A DNA stretch of 64,000 nucleotides, taken from the NCBI RefSeq assembly GCF_019966535.1, contig NZ_JAIMID010000001.1, positions 372,001 to 436,000 on the forward strand, in the 5' to 3' direction. Made by a program: the position numbers and the translations under genes. Of the stretch, positions 43,522-53,616 are shown piece by piece. The DNA comes from Mesobacterium pallidum. GTDB taxonomy: Bacteria > Pseudomonadota > Alphaproteobacteria > Rhodobacterales > Rhodobacteraceae. The first letter of the stretch is position 1, and every line of letters begins with the position of its first letter. The notes under the pieces are model-generated. The model was not told the DNA's origin. It saw nothing but the letters and a program-made list of their open reading frames with translations, and did not search any database.

Positions 43522-44669
43522 AGCAACAGGTCCGACAGGGCGCGGCAGAACACCCGCGCGCCGGGTTCGATCAGCGCGTCGGGAAAGTCGTAATCGGGCG
43601 CGTGCAGGACCGGGCAATCGGGGCCGGACCCCAACAGGAACATGGCCGATGGGGCGTGCTGGCCGAAACGGCCGAAATCCTCGCTCGCCCGCATCGGCAG
43701 GGGGAAGGTGGCGCGGGGCAGGGCTTCGGCGTCGATCGCGGCGTCCAGCACGGCCACCGCCTCGGGGGCGTTGTCGCAATGGTCGAAGATGTCGTGGTAG
43801 GTGACCCTTGTCCCCAGCGGCCCGGCGGCGGCGGCGACCATCGCCTCGGCTTCGGCCACCAGCGCGGCCATGGCATCGTCGTGGCGGGTGCGCAGGGTGG
43901 CCCAGAGCTCTCCGGTGCCGGGGGCGATGCCGAAGGCGGGTTCCCCGACGCTCAGATGCGTGATGGTGACAAGGCGGAAGCCTTCGTCCTCAGGGCCCTG
44001 TTCGCGCGCCAGCAGGGGCATTTCCAGCGCGAGGCGCGCCAGCGCGGGCGTGGGCGGCAGGCCAGTGGCGGGGTCCGAGGCATGGGCCGTGCGGCCCGTC
44101 AGCCGGATGCGCATCCCGCGCGAGGCGCAGTTCATCGCGCCCGGGGCCAGCCGCACATGGCCCAGCGGCATGCCCGGCATGTTGTGCAGCGACAGGGCAA
44201 GGTCGTACCGCAGCTGCGCCATCCTTGGGTCGGCCAGAACGGCGGCAGACCCGGCGCCGGTTTCCTCGGCCGGTTGGAACAGCAGGATGGCGCGGCCGCG
44301 CGCGGGGCGGTTGCGGCCCAGCCAGCGGGCCACTGCCAGCAGGATCGCCATGTGCCCGTCGTGGCCGCAAAGATGCGCGACGCCGGGGATCTGCGATGCC
44401 CAGTCCGGCGCGCCGGTCTCGACGATGGGCAGGGCGTCAAGCTCGCACCGCACCAGCACCGACGGCCCGGGCGCGCCGCTGTCCCACACCGCCGCCACGC
44501 CGTGGCCGCCCAGGCCAGTGACCACGCGGTCCGGGTGTGCCGGCCCCAGCTCGGCCACCACGCGGGCGGCGGTGCCGGCTTCGGCCCCGGACAGCTCGGG
44601 TGCGCGGTGGCTCGCGCGGCGCCAGGCGGTCAGGCGGGCAAGGTCGGTGTCGGGCAGGGTGATCGGCAT
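43518..44669 (-). CDS. M20-family amidohydrolase
   Basis: A 383-residue metallohydrolase from ATG 44669 (MPITLPDTDLAR); ATG 44687 is in frame. Motifs HRAPELSG, RCELDALPI, HLCGHDGHMAILLAVA, FQPAEETGAGSA and MRASEDFGRFG give the metal ligands of IAA-amino acid hydrolase and hippurate-hydrolase-like enzymes. It probably deacylates an N-acyl amino acid; the substrate is open. It is monocistronic and convergent with the GFA gene. Confidence 0.86.
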   Translation of the reverse strand: MPITLPDTDLARLTAWRRASHRAPELSGAEAGTAARVVAELGPAHPDRVVTGLGGHGVAAVWDSGAPGPSVLVRCELDALPIVETGAPDWASQIPGVAHLCGHDGHMAILLAVARWLGRNRPARGRAILLFQPAEETGAGSAAVLADPRMAQLRYDLALSLHNMPGMPLGHVRLAPGAMNCASRGMRIRLTGRTAHASDPATGLPPTPALARLALEMPLLAREQGPEDEGFRLVTITHLSVGEPAFGIAPGTGELWATLRTRHDDAMAALVAEAEAMVAAAAGPLGTRVTYHDIFDHCDNAPEAVAVLDAAIDAEALPRATFPLPMRASEDFGRFGQHAPSAMFLLGSGPDCPVLHAPDYDFPDALIEPGARVFCRALSDLLL

Positions 44670-44791
44670 GGCTCCTCCGGGTCTCATGGCCCCAGCCTAG
44701 CAAGCCGCGCGGCGCGGGCAAGACGCTGGGCGAGATCGTTGCACTGCGCAACGATCTGTGGCTCTCTGGCCGCCAGCAGGAGGGAGCGCCC

Positions 44792-46018
44792 ATGACCAAG
44801 ACAATCCTCGTGATCGGCACCTACGACACCAAGGACGACGAGCTGCATTACATCTGCGACCGCATCCGGGCCCTGGGCGGCGCGGTGCTGTCGATGGACG
44901 TCAGCGTGCTGGGCGACCCGTCGCAGCCCACGGACATCTCGAAACACCAGGTGGCCGACGCGGCGGGCAGCTCGATCCAGGACGCCATCGACGCAGGCGA
45001 CGAAAACCACGCGATGCAGATCATGGCGCGCGGCGCGGCGCGGCTGACGGCCGAGCTGCAGGCGGCGGGCCGGATCGACGGCATGATCGGGCTGGGCGGG
45101 TCGATGGGCACGGACCTGGTGCTTGATTGCTGCCAGGCGCTGCCGCTGGGGGTGCCGAAATACGTGGTCTCGACCATCAGCTTCTCGCCGCTGATCCCGC
45201 CGGACCGGCTGGCGCCGGATGTGCAGATGATCCTCTGGGCGGGGGGCCTCTATGGTCTGAACTCGGTCTGCAAATCGTCTCTGAGCCAGGCGGCTGGTGC
45301 CGTGCTGGGCGCCGCGCAGGCGGCCGAGCCGCCGCGTCGCGACAAGCCGGTGATCGGGATGATGAGCCTTGGCTCGTCGTGCCTGACATACATGAAGCTG
45401 CTGAAGGAGCCGCTCGAGGAGCGCGGCTTCGAGGTCGCCGTGTTCCACGCGACGGGCATGGGCGGCATGGCCTTCGAGGCGCTGGCCCGGCAGGGCTATT
45501 TCGCCGCCGTGCTGGACCTGGCGCTGCCCGAGGTGGGCAACCTGATGGTCGGCTCGGTGGTCAATTCCGGCCCTGACCGGCTGCTGGGCGCGGGGGCCGT
45601 GGGCATACCGCAGATCGTGGCGCCGGGCTGCGCGGACCTGATCGACTATGCCGGCTGGCAGGAGATCCCCGAGACCTATGCCGACCGTCCCTTCCACGCG
45701 CACAACCGGCTGATCAAGTCCTCCGGTTTGTCACCCGACGAACGCCGCGCGCTGGTGCGTGACATCGCGCAGCGGCTGGGGCAGGCGCAGGGGCCGGTGC
45801 ATTTCGTGATGCCGCTCCAGGGGGTCGAGGAATGGGACAAGCCCGGTGGCCCGGCCCATGACCCCGAGGGGCTGTCCGCGATGGTGGACGAGGTGCGGAA
45901 GGTGGTCACGTCGCTGACCGAGGTGGACGCGCATATCAACGATGCGGCTTTTGCCGAGGCGGTGCTGGCTGTGCTGGATGGCTGGATCGCCGAGGGAGTG
46001 GTGAAGACGGCGGTGTGA
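44792..46018 (+). CDS. Tm-1-like ATP-binding protein (UPF0261)
   Basis: A 408-residue protein. The N-terminal Tm-1-like domain starts TILVIGTYDTKDDELHYICD and has GLGGSMGTDLVLDCCQALPL; the C-terminal half has FHATGMGGMAFEALARQG and PQIVAPGCADLIDYAG. Plant Tm-1 binds a viral replication protein, but bacterial members have no settled function and often sit with a TIM-barrel partner, which is not visible here. The gene stands alone between the M20 gene and glpR. Confidence 0.85.
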   Translation: MTKTILVIGTYDTKDDELHYICDRIRALGGAVLSMDVSVLGDPSQPTDISKHQVADAAGSSIQDAIDAGDENHAMQIMARGAARLTAELQAAGRIDGMIGLGGSMGTDLVLDCCQALPLGVPKYVVSTISFSPLIPPDRLAPDVQMILWAGGLYGLNSVCKSSLSQAAGAVLGAAQAAEPPRRDKPVIGMMSLGSSCLTYMKLLKEPLEERGFEVAVFHATGMGGMAFEALARQGYFAAVLDLALPEVGNLMVGSVVNSGPDRLLGAGAVGIPQIVAPGCADLIDYAGWQEIPETYADRPFHAHNRLIKSSGLSPDERRALVRDIAQRLGQAQGPVHFVMPLQGVEEWDKPGGPAHDPEGLSAMVDEVRKVVTSLTEVDAHINDAAFAEAVLAVLDGWIAEGVVKTAV

Positions 46019-46080
46019 GGGGTGGGACCTGAACAGGGCAGGACGCAGAGAGCTATCGACCCTATCGCGGTCAACCCGCA

Positions 46081-46833
46081 TCAGCAGACCTTCACCCGCG
46101 TCCCCCACTCGGTACATCGCGCCGCCAGACCTTCCGGCAACTCGGCATCGGTATAAAGCGCATCCACGTCCGCCAGCGACCCGATCCGCGCCGGTGCGGG
46201 CCGGCCCAGCTTGCTGTGATCGGCCACCAGGAAGACCCGGCGCGAACGGGCGATGATCGACTGGCTCACCGCCACCTCCTCGATGTCGAAATCGAGGATG
46301 TCGCCCGCGTCATCCAGCGCCGAACAGCCGATCACGGCGTAGTCGAACTTGAACTGCCGCACGCTTGCCTCGGCCAGCGTGCCGACCAGCGCCCCATCCG
46401 AGGGGCGCAGCGTGCCGCCGGTCACGATCACCTTGGCCGTCGCCGCCAGCCGCGCCGCCACGTTCATGTTGTTGGTCACCGCCAGCAGGTCCGCGTGCCC
46501 GGTCAGCGCCTCGGCCACCGCCTCGGTCGTGGTCCCGATGTTGAGAAAGACCGACGCGCCCCCCGGCAGGTCGCGCGCGACGGCCCGCGCGATCGCCTGC
46601 TTGCCTGCCGCGTTCAGCCGCGCGCGTTCGCCATGCGCGATGTTGGCGGTGCCCGAGGCCGGGATGGCCCCGCCATGCACCCGCTCGAGCAGGCCGTCCT
46701 CGGCCAGCTCGGCCAGGTCGCGGCGAATGGTCTGCGGCGTGACGCCGAACCGCGCAACCAGCCCGTCGACGGTCACCTGGCCGCTGTGGCGCGCCTCGGC
46801 GACGATCTGCGATTTGCGAAAGCTCTGCGCCAT
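46081..46833 (-). CDS. glpR: DeoR-family glycerol regulator
   Basis: A 250-residue repressor. The HTH is QIVAEARHSGQVTVDGLVAR then FGVTPQTIRRDLAELAEDG; the sugar-phosphate sensing domain has FLNIGTTTEAVAEAL, TVIGCSALDD-like VIGCSALDDAGDIL and LVADHSKLGRPAPARIG. It is divergent from glpD, and repeated TTTTCGTTT motifs lie between them, so control of glpDK by glycerol 3-phosphate is likely. Confidence 0.88.
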   Translation of the reverse strand: MAQSFRKSQIVAEARHSGQVTVDGLVARFGVTPQTIRRDLAELAEDGLLERVHGGAIPASGTANIAHGERARLNAAGKQAIARAVARDLPGGASVFLNIGTTTEAVAEALTGHADLLAVTNNMNVAARLAATAKVIVTGGTLRPSDGALVGTLAEASVRQFKFDYAVIGCSALDDAGDILDFDIEEVAVSQSIIARSRRVFLVADHSKLGRPAPARIGSLADVDALYTDAELPEGLAARCTEWGTRVKVC

Positions 46834-46882
46834 CCCGGTCCCTTTTCGACCTGACTAGCCGCAGGCGCGGAACGCGGCAAGA

Positions 46883-46930
46883 ATTTTCGTTTCTGTTCGC
46901 TATGGCTGGAAATCGCGCGTAAACGAAAAT
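46883..46930. promoter_or_regulatory. Inverted repeat in the glpR-glpD gap (candidate GlpR site)
   Basis: ATTTTCGTTT (46883-46892) and AAACGAAAAT (46921-46930) are perfect 10-bp inverted arms, 28 bases apart. A further TTCGCTATGG follows the first arm. The TTCG cores fit DeoR/GlpR operators; the site lies about 45 bases before the glpD start and 50 before glpR. Confidence 0.6.
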
Positions 46931-46976
46931 ACATTCGCCGTTGAACCCAGAGATTCGCGCAGCCAAGGACAGCCCC

Positions 46977-48524
46977 ATGCAGGACCTTTTCGTCATCGGC
47001 GGCGGCATCAACGGCGTCGGCATCGCCCGCGACGCGGTGGGCCGGGGCCTCAAGGTCACGCTGGCCGAGATGGGGGACCTCGGCCAGGCGACGTCCTCGG
47101 CCTCGACCAAGCTGTTCCACGGCGGGCTGCGCTATCTCGAGTATTTCGAGGCGCGGCTGGTGCGCGAAAGCCTGGTCGAGCGTGAACGGCTGCTCTCGGC
47201 CATGCCGCATATCTCCTGGCCCATGCGCTTTGTGCTGCCGACCCATCCCGACATGCGCTTTGACACCGCGACCCCGGCCTCGCGCCTGCTGGGTGCGGTC
47301 ATGCCCTGGGCGCGGGGGCGGCGCCCGGCGTGGATGATCCGGGCGGGGCTGTTCCTTTACGACCACATGGGCGGGCGCAAGATCCTGCCGCCCACGTCGC
47401 GCGTCGCCCCGGATGCGCCGGCGCTCAAGGCGCTGAAGCCCGGCCTAGGCCCGACCTGGGAATATTCCGATTGCTGGGTGCAGGATTCGCGGCTGGTCGC
47501 GCTCAATGCCCGCGACGCGGCGGCGCGCGGCGCGACGATCCTGACCCGCACACGTGTCACCGGGGCCGAGCGGCTGGAGAGCCACTGGGTCGTCCATCTG
47601 GACACCGAGGCCGGCCCGCACAGCGTCGAGGCCAGGGTGCTGGTCAACGCCGCCGGCCCCTGGGTCGCGCAGGTGCTGGGCCAGACGCTTGGCCTCAACA
47701 CGCCGGAAAAGGTGCGGCTGGTGCGCGGCAGCCATATCGTCACCGGTAGGCTCTTCGATCACGACAAGTGCTACCTCTTCCAGGGACCGGACGGGCGCAT
47801 CGTCTTTGCCATTCCCTACGAGGACGACTTTACCCTGATCGGCACCACCGACGTGGACCATCCGAACCCGGACGAACGCCCCGAATGCACGCCCGAGGAA
47901 CGCGATTACCTGCTGGGCGCCGTGAACCGCTACGTGGCCGAGGAGGTGACGCGGGACGACATCCGCTGGAGCTATTCCGGCGTGCGCCCGCTGCATGACA
48001 ACGGGGCGGGCAGCGCCTCGGCCGCGACACGGGATTACGTGTTCCGGCTGGACCGCGCCGCCGCGCCGCTGCTGTCGGTCTTCGGCGGCAAGATCACCAC
48101 CTACCGCAAGCTGGCAGAACATGCGCTGGAAAAGATGGCGCCGGTGATCCCGGACCTGAAGCCCGCCTGGACGGCCGGCGTGCCGTTACCCGGCGGCGAT
48201 TTCGCCGTGGACGGGGCCGAGGGGCTGATGGCGGACCTGCGTCGCGACCACCCCTGGCTGGAGGCGGCGCTCGCCCGGCGGCTGGTGCGGTGCTACGGGA
48301 CCGAGGCGGCCGAGGTGATCGGCGGCGCCTCTGCGATGGCGGATCTCGGGCAGAATTTCGGCGCCGGGCTGACTGAGGCCGAGGTCCGCTGGCTCATCAC
48401 CCGCGAATTCGCCCGCTCCGCCGACGACATCCTGTGGCGCCGGACCAAGCTGGGGTTGCACCTCGGACCGGAACAGGTTGAGACTCTGGAGGGTTGGCTG
48501 ACAGCGCATCGCGCAGCGGCCTGA
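46977..48524 (+). CDS. glpD: Glycerol-3-phosphate dehydrogenase
   Basis: A 515-residue FAD enzyme that oxidises glycerol 3-phosphate to dihydroxyacetone phosphate at the membrane. The FAD motif is [20 protein letters not shown], followed by [20 protein letters not shown], and later [17 protein letters not shown] and [14 protein letters not shown]. Start ATG 46977 ([10 protein letters not shown]); an upstream ATG at 46941 adds 12 non-conserved residues. glpK follows after 28 bases. Confidence 0.94.
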   Translation: MQDLFVIGGGINGVGIARDAVGRGLKVTLAEMGDLGQATSSASTKLFHGGLRYLEYFEARLVRESLVERERLLSAMPHISWPMRFVLPTHPDMRFDTATPASRLLGAVMPWARGRRPAWMIRAGLFLYDHMGGRKILPPTSRVAPDAPALKALKPGLGPTWEYSDCWVQDSRLVALNARDAAARGATILTRTRVTGAERLESHWVVHLDTEAGPHSVEARVLVNAAGPWVAQVLGQTLGLNTPEKVRLVRGSHIVTGRLFDHDKCYLFQGPDGRIVFAIPYEDDFTLIGTTDVDHPNPDERPECTPEERDYLLGAVNRYVAEEVTRDDIRWSYSGVRPLHDNGAGSASAATRDYVFRLDRAAAPLLSVFGGKITTYRKLAEHALEKMAPVIPDLKPAWTAGVPLPGGDFAVDGAEGLMADLRRDHPWLEAALARRLVRCYGTEAAEVIGGASAMADLGQNFGAGLTEAEVRWLITREFARSADDILWRRTKLGLHLGPEQVETLEGWLTAHRAAA

Positions 48525-48552
48525 ACGACGACAAGGAAGGGGAGGCAAAGCC

Positions 48553-50133
48553 ATGGGTCACGTCTTGGCCATCGACCAGGGGACCACGTCATCGCGGGCC
48601 ATCGTGTTCGACGATCGGATGCGGATCGCGGCCCAGGCCAGCCAGGAATTCACCCAGTATTTCCCACGCTCCGGCTGGGTCGAGCACGACCCGGAGGAGA
48701 TCTGGCAAAGCGTTGTCGCCACCGCCCGCGCGGCGCTGAAGGCAGTGGGTGCCCCCGTCGCCGGCATCGGCATCACCAACCAGCGCGAGACGGTCGTGGT
48801 CTGGGATCGCAAGACCGGCCGGCCGATCCACAACGCCATCGTCTGGCAGGATCGCCGCACAGCGCCCTATTGCGCCGAGCTGCGCGCGGCCGGGCATGAC
48901 AGGCTGATCACCGAGCGCACCGGCCTGCTGGCCGATCCGTATTTTTCCGGCACCAAGGTGAAATGGCTGCTCGACACTGTCGAGGGCGCACGGGCCAAGG
49001 CCGAGGCCGGGGACCTGCTGTTCGGTACGATCGACAGCTATCTCATATGGCGGATGACGGGCGGAGACACCCATGTCACCGATGCCACCAATGCGGCCCG
49101 CACCATGCTCTACGACATCCACGCGGGGGACTGGAGCGACGAGATCTGCGGCATCCTCGGCATCCCCATGGCGATGCTGCCCGAGGTGCGCGACTGCGCG
49201 TCCGACTTCGGCACCTGCGCGGCCGAGCATTTCGGCACCGCGCTGCCGATCCTCGGCGTCGCGGGCGACCAGCAGGCGGCGACGCTGGGGCAGGCCTGTT
49301 TCGAGCCGGGGATGCTGAAATCCACCTACGGCACGGGCTGTTTCGCGTTGCTGAATACGGGCAAGTCGCCTGTCGCCTCGCAGAACCGGCTGCTGACCAC
49401 CATCGCCTACCAGCTGGACGGAGAGGTCACCTATGCGCTGGAAGGGTCGATCTTTGTCGCCGGGGCGGTCGTGCAGTGGCTGCGCGACGGGCTAGGGCTG
49501 ATCGGCGCGGCGGGCGAGACGCAGGACCTGGCGGCCAAGGCCGATGCGGGGCAGGAGCTGATCCTGGTGCCCGCCTTCACCGGCCTCGGCGCGCCCTATT
49601 GGAACGCGGAGTGCCGCGGCGCGGTCTTCGGCCTCACCCGCAATTCCGGCCCCGCGGAATTCGCCCGCGCGGCGCTGGAAAGCGTCGGCTTCCAGACCCG
49701 TGACCTGCTCGAAGCGATGCAGGCCGACATGGGCGGCGCCTCCGACACCGCGCTGCGCGACAGGTCATCCGCGACCCTGCGGGACAGGTCATCTGCGACC
49801 CTTCGCGACACGTCATCTGCGACCCTTCGGGACACGTCATCCGCGACCCTTCGGGTCGACGGCGGCATGACGGCCTCGGACTGGGCCATGCAATTCCTGT
49901 CCGACATCCTCGGCGCGCCTGTCGACCGGCCCGCGGTGCTGGAAACCACGGCGCTGGGGGCTGCCTGGCTCGCCGGCCAGCGCGCGGGCGCCTGGCCGGG
50001 CATGGCGGAGTTCGCAAAGGGCTGGGCCGTTGACCGCGAATTCACCCCGTCGATGGACGCGGACACGCGCGACGCCCGCTATGCCGCCTGGAAACGCGCC
50101 GTCGCCGCCACGATCTCGGCCGCCGGGGAATGA
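48553..50133 (+). CDS. glpK: Glycerol kinase with in-frame tandem-repeat insert
   Basis: A 526-residue FGGY kinase that makes glycerol 3-phosphate for GlpD. Motifs [43 protein letters not shown] and [11 protein letters not shown] are intact. Between the helix [14 protein letters not shown] and the adenosine-binding [11 protein letters not shown] lies an insert of four 8-residue repeats (LRD-R/T-SSAT), about 32 residues that ordinary GlpK (about 495 residues) lacks. Reading frame and downstream motifs are kept, so the enzyme may still work. Confidence 0.94.
   Translation: MGHVLAIDQGTTSSRAIVFDDRMRIAAQASQEFTQYFPRSGWVEHDPEEIWQSVVATARAALKAVGAPVAGIGITNQRETVVVWDRKTGRPIHNAIVWQDRRTAPYCAELRAAGHDRLITERTGLLADPYFSGTKVKWLLDTVEGARAKAEAGDLLFGTIDSYLIWRMTGGDTHVTDATNAARTMLYDIHAGDWSDEICGILGIPMAMLPEVRDCASDFGTCAAEHFGTALPILGVAGDQQAATLGQACFEPGMLKSTYGTGCFALLNTGKSPVASQNRLLTTIAYQLDGEVTYALEGSIFVAGAVVQWLRDGLGLIGAAGETQDLAAKADAGQELILVPAFTGLGAPYWNAECRGAVFGLTRNSGPAEFARAALESVGFQTRDLLEAMQADMGGASDTALRDRSSATLRDRSSATLRDTSSATLRDTSSATLRVDGGMTASDWAMQFLSDILGAPVDRPAVLETTALGAAWLAGQRAGAWPGMAEFAKGWAVDREFTPSMDADTRDARYAAWKRAVAATISAAGE
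49753..49848 (+). repeat. 24-bp tandem repeat (x4) inside glpK
   Basis: Four units of 24 bases, each encoding LRDxSSAT with x = R, R, T, T: unit 1 starts CTGCGCGACAGGTCATCCGC and unit 4 starts CTTCGGGACACGTCATCCGC. A partial fifth (CTTCGG) runs into the conserved VDGGM codons. Units differ by one to four bases. Copy number may vary by slippage. Confidence 0.9.
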
Positions 50134-50162
50134 CCGGCCAGCCGAGCTCTGTGCCGCAGCGG

Positions 50163-50400
50163 TCGGAATATTGAGTATTTATGGAAAAGTGAAAGCAGGG
50201 GCGGGCGCCCTCCGTTCACCTTGCTGGAAGCAATTCGGAGGTTCTAAGGGCAGCACCTCTCATGCCGACCCGTCCATTATCGCGCCGCCGCGCGATGGCC
50301 TCCGGCGGGTATATTTGGCGAAAGATGAAAGCACGCGGGTCCGGTCCCCTTCATTGTGCCTGTAAACTCCGGGGGGTCTGGGGGGCTGGCCCCCCAGCCT
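50163..50400. repeat. Cluster of dispersed hairpin repeats between glpK and FAD gene
   Basis: The gap 50134-50475 (342 bases) has no gene. GAGTATTTATGGAAAAGTGA with AAGCAGGGGC (about 50173-50202) faces a GTTCACCTTGC half; GGGTATATTTGGCGAAAGAT (about 50306) faces CCTTCATTGTGCCTGTAAAC at about 50348-50367, then the palindrome TGGGGGGC-TG-GCCCCCCA at 50379-50396. All elements match the repeat family described at 1677. Confidence 0.65.
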
Positions 50401-50475
50401 CACCACGGGGCGCCACGTTACCGCTGACAGCGCCCCCGGTTTCGGTCCATGCTGGGCCGGAGAGGGGAGAGCACC

Positions 50476-52125
50476 ATGACCCAGAGCACTGAGGCCGACG
50501 TCATCGTCATCGGCGCGGGCCTTGCCGGCCTTGTGGCGGCGAGCACGGCGGCGGCGCGCGGGCGCCGCGTGCTGGTGCTGGACCAGGAGCCGCGGGCCTC
50601 GCTGGGCGGGCAGGCGTTCTGGAGTCTCGGCGGGCTGTTCCTGGTGGACACGCCCGAGCAGCGGCGCATGGGTGTCCGCGACAGCCGCGATCTTGCCGCA
50701 CAGGACTGGCAGGGCTCGGCCGGGTTCGACCGGGACGAAGATCGCTGGCCAAAGGCATGGGCCGAGGCGTTCCTCGATTTCGCGGCCGGCGACATGCGCG
50801 GCTGGCTGCATGGTCTCGGCATGCGCTGGTTCCCGGTGCCCGGCTGGGCCGAGCGCGGCGGGGGGCTGGCGCATGGGCATGGCAACTCGGTGCCCCGGTT
50901 CCACGTGACCTGGGGAACGGGGCCGGGGGTGCTGGCGCCCTTCGCGCGGCTCTGCGCCGAGGCCGAGGCGGCGGGGCGGTTGCGCTATGCCTTCCGCCAT
51001 CGGGTGACGCGGCTGGTGGTGACTGACGGCAAGGTCACGGGCGTCGCGGGCGAGGTGCTGGCCGAAGATGACGCGGAGCGCGGCCGGCCGAGCACCCGCG
51101 AGGTCACTGGCGATTTCGACTACGCGGCCGAGGCCATCGTCGTGGCCTCGGGCGGCATCGGCGGGAACGAGGCGCTGGTGCGCGCGGCCTGGCCCGAAGA
51201 GCGGCTTGGCCCCGCGCCCGAGCGCATGGTCTGCGGCGTGCCCGCGCATGTGGACGGGCTCATGATCGGCCATGCCGAGGCCGCGGGCGGGCGCGTCATC
51301 AACCGGGACCGCATGTGGCATTACACCGAAGGCATCCGCAACTGGGACCCGATCTGGCCGAACCACGGCATCCGCATCCTGCCGGGGCCGTCCTCGCTCT
51401 GGTTCGACGCAAACGGCAACCGGCTGCCCGCGCCCTGCCTGCCGGGGTTCGACAGTCTCGGCACGCTGGAACATCTTTGCAAGCTCGGCCATGGCCATTC
51501 CTGGTTCGTCACCACGCAGGCGATCATCAAGAAGGAATTCGCCCTCTCGGGGTCGGAACAGAACCCGGACCTGACCGGCAAGGACTGGAAACTGCTGCTG
51601 AAATCGCGCCTTGGTGGCGGCGCGCCGCCGCCCGTGGAGGCGTTCAAGCAGCATGGCGAGGATTTCGTGGTGGCCGATGACCTGGACAGGCTGGCCCAGG
51701 GCATGACCCGCATCGGCGGGCGGCCCATCGACGCCGCCCACCTGCGCCGGCAGATCGAGGCGCGGGACCGCGAGCTGGCCAACCCTTTCGCCAAGGATGC
51801 GCAAGTCATCGCGCTGCGCCAGGCGCGGGCCTATCGCGGGGACCGGCTGATGCGGACCGCGAAACCGCACCGCATTCTCGACCCCGCGAAAGGCCCGCTG
51901 ATCGCCGTGCGGCTGCACATCCTGACGCGCAAGACGCTGGGGGGCCTCGAATGCGACCTCTCGGGGCGCGTGCTGGGCGACGATGGCGCGCCGCTGCCGG
52001 GGCTTTACGCGGCCGGTGAGGCGGCAGGTTTTGGCGGCGGCGGTTACCACGGGTACAACGCGCTCGAGGGGACGTTCCTCGGCGGCTGCATCTTCTCGGG
52101 GCGGGTCGCGGGGCAGCACGCGTGA
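50476..52125 (+). CDS. FAD-binding dehydrogenase (fumarate reductase/ketosteroid dehydrogenase-like)
   Basis: A 549-residue flavoprotein. The N-terminal FAD motif is VIVIGAGLAGLVAASTAAAR with LVLDQEPRASLGGQAFWS; the C-terminus closes the FAD site with GLYAAGEAAGFGGGGYHGYN and GGCIFSGRVAG. The middle shows IVVASGGIGGNEALVRAAWP, as in 3-ketosteroid dehydrogenase and flavocytochrome c-like proteins. The physiological substrate is unknown. It is translationally coupled (GTGA) to the next gene. Confidence 0.85.
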   Translation: MTQSTEADVIVIGAGLAGLVAASTAAARGRRVLVLDQEPRASLGGQAFWSLGGLFLVDTPEQRRMGVRDSRDLAAQDWQGSAGFDRDEDRWPKAWAEAFLDFAAGDMRGWLHGLGMRWFPVPGWAERGGGLAHGHGNSVPRFHVTWGTGPGVLAPFARLCAEAEAAGRLRYAFRHRVTRLVVTDGKVTGVAGEVLAEDDAERGRPSTREVTGDFDYAAEAIVVASGGIGGNEALVRAAWPEERLGPAPERMVCGVPAHVDGLMIGHAEAAGGRVINRDRMWHYTEGIRNWDPIWPNHGIRILPGPSSLWFDANGNRLPAPCLPGFDSLGTLEHLCKLGHGHSWFVTTQAIIKKEFALSGSEQNPDLTGKDWKLLLKSRLGGGAPPPVEAFKQHGEDFVVADDLDRLAQGMTRIGGRPIDAAHLRRQIEARDRELANPFAKDAQVIALRQARAYRGDRLMRTAKPHRILDPAKGPLIAVRLHILTRKTLGGLECDLSGRVLGDDGAPLPGLYAAGEAAGFGGGGYHGYNALEGTFLGGCIFSGRVAGQHA

Positions 52126-53162
52126 CGGGGCCGAAGATCGGAGTGTTCGGTGCCGGCGCAATCGGCGGCCACCTGGGCGGGCTGCTGATCCATGGCGGCG
52201 CGGACGTGGTGCTGGTCGGGCGCGACAGCCGGCGGGCCGAGGTCGCGCAGCGCGGCATGCGGCTGACCGATTACCGCCAGGCGGACGTGATCCTGCCGCC
52301 GGGCCGGATCAGCTTTCACACCGATCCGAACGCTTTGGCGCATTGCGACCTGGTGCTGGTGACGGTGAAATCCGGCCAGACCGATGCGGCGGCCGAGGCG
52401 CTGGCGCCGGTGCTGAAGGACGACGCGCTGGTGATCAGCCTGCAGAACGGGATCGGCAATGCCGGGGTGCTGGCGGCGGGGCTGCCCGACCTCGAGGTGC
52501 TGGCCGGGATGGTGCCCTACAACGTGGTGATCGTTGCGGCGGGCGTTTACCACCAGGGGACCGAAGGGCAGATCCGCGTCGCCGAAAGCCATCGGCTGAC
52601 GCCCTTTCTTGAGGCCTTCCGCAACGCCGGACGGCCGCTGAAGCCGGTGCGGGACATGGAGGGCGTGCTGTGGGCCAAGCTGCTGATGAACCTCAACAAC
52701 GCGGTCAACGCGCTGGCCAACCGGCCGCTGAAGGACGAGCTGATGCAGCGCGGCTACCGTTTGTGCCTTGCGCTGGCGATCGAAGAGGCGCTGGCGTTGC
52801 TGGACGAAGAGGGGCGTGTGCGGCTGGCGCGGCTCACGCCGCTGCCGCCGCATTGGCTGCCGGCGGTGCTGCGCCTGCCGGACGGGATCTTCCGGCGGCT
52901 GGCAAAGCGGATGCTCGAGATGGATGGCAAGGCGCGCTCGTCCATGTCGGACGACCTGGCCGAGGGGCGCCTGCCCGAAGTGGCCTGGATCAACGGCGAG
53001 ATCGAGGCGCTGGCCCGCCGCCTTGGCCGCGCGGCCCCGGTCAACGCGCGGCTGGCCGAGCTGGTGCTGGCCGCCCATGGCGCGCCGCGCCGGCTGTCCT
53101 GGCCGGCGGGCCAGCTGCTGGCCGAACTCGAGGCGGCGGTCAGTGCAACAGCGGGCCGGTGA
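52122..53162 (+). CDS. 2-dehydropantoate 2-reductase family protein
   Basis: A 346-residue NADP-dependent reductase starting at GTG 52122, four bases inside the preceding stop. The Rossmann motif is IGVFGAGAIGGHLGGLLI; VTVKSGQTDAA, SLQNGIGNAGVL and the C-terminal KLLMNLNNAVNAL plus KARSSMSDDLAEGR match PanE/ApbA proteins. It is somewhat longer than PanE of E. coli (about 300 residues). Pairing with an FAD dehydrogenase suggests a 2-oxo acid other than ketopantoate is possible. Its end overlaps a convergent gene by 23 bases. Confidence 0.84.
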   Translation: MTGPKIGVFGAGAIGGHLGGLLIHGGADVVLVGRDSRRAEVAQRGMRLTDYRQADVILPPGRISFHTDPNALAHCDLVLVTVKSGQTDAAAEALAPVLKDDALVISLQNGIGNAGVLAAGLPDLEVLAGMVPYNVVIVAAGVYHQGTEGQIRVAESHRLTPFLEAFRNAGRPLKPVRDMEGVLWAKLLMNLNNAVNALANRPLKDELMQRGYRLCLALAIEEALALLDEEGRVRLARLTPLPPHWLPAVLRLPDGIFRRLAKRMLEMDGKARSSMSDDLAEGRLPEVAWINGEIEALARRLGRAAPVNARLAELVLAAHGAPRRLSWPAGQLLAELEAAVSATAGR

Positions 53163-53616
53163 TCGGGCGGCAGATCTTGCGCACGCTGCGGGTTTCCTGG
53201 GCATCGACCCAGATGCCGATCAGCAGGAACAGCGCCAGTTGCACCAGCGTGCCGAGGTCTCCGAATTCGAACCCCAAGAGGCCAGCGCCGGTGCCCAGCA
53301 CCAGGCCCCAGGGCAGGGCGGCGCGCAGGATGGCACGGATCAGGGACTGGCGGATCTCGTCATCCAGGATGATCGTGCGGAAATCTTCCAGCGCCTTCAG
53401 GCAGTTGCGGCGCACGGCAAAGCCCATGTAGGCGGCAAAGACCAGCCCGAGCAGCAGCGCCATGCCCGAGGGGCCGTGCCCCGTGGCGGCGGTCTGGGGC
53501 GCAAGGTAGCCGATCACCACCCAGGCCAGCAGCGCCAGCCCGGCGGCCACCATGTAGGTTGCAAAGACCCAAAGACGCCGTGTGGCATCGGTCAAGGTGT
53601 TCCGTTGCTGTGCCAT
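53140..53616 (-). CDS. Hypothetical membrane protein
   Basis: A 158-residue protein with four hydrophobic segments: WVFATYMVAAGLALLAWVVI, GMALLLGLVFAAYMGFAV, ILRAALPWGLVLGTGAGLLG and LVQLALFLLIGIWVDA. The loop KALEDFRTIILDDEIRQSLI is charged. I recognise no family. Its 3' end overlaps the end of the 2-dehydropantoate reductase gene. Confidence 0.6.
   Translation of the reverse strand: MAQQRNTLTDATRRLWVFATYMVAAGLALLAWVVIGYLAPQTAATGHGPSGMALLLGLVFAAYMGFAVRRNCLKALEDFRTIILDDEIRQSLIRAILRAALPWGLVLGTGAGLLGFEFGDLGTLVQLALFLLIGIWVDAQETRSVRKICRPITGPLLH

Noticed and set aside
49753..49848. CRISPR-like repeat array in glpK
   Set aside because: Repeats are contiguous without spacers and stay in the coding frame; no cas genes nearby.
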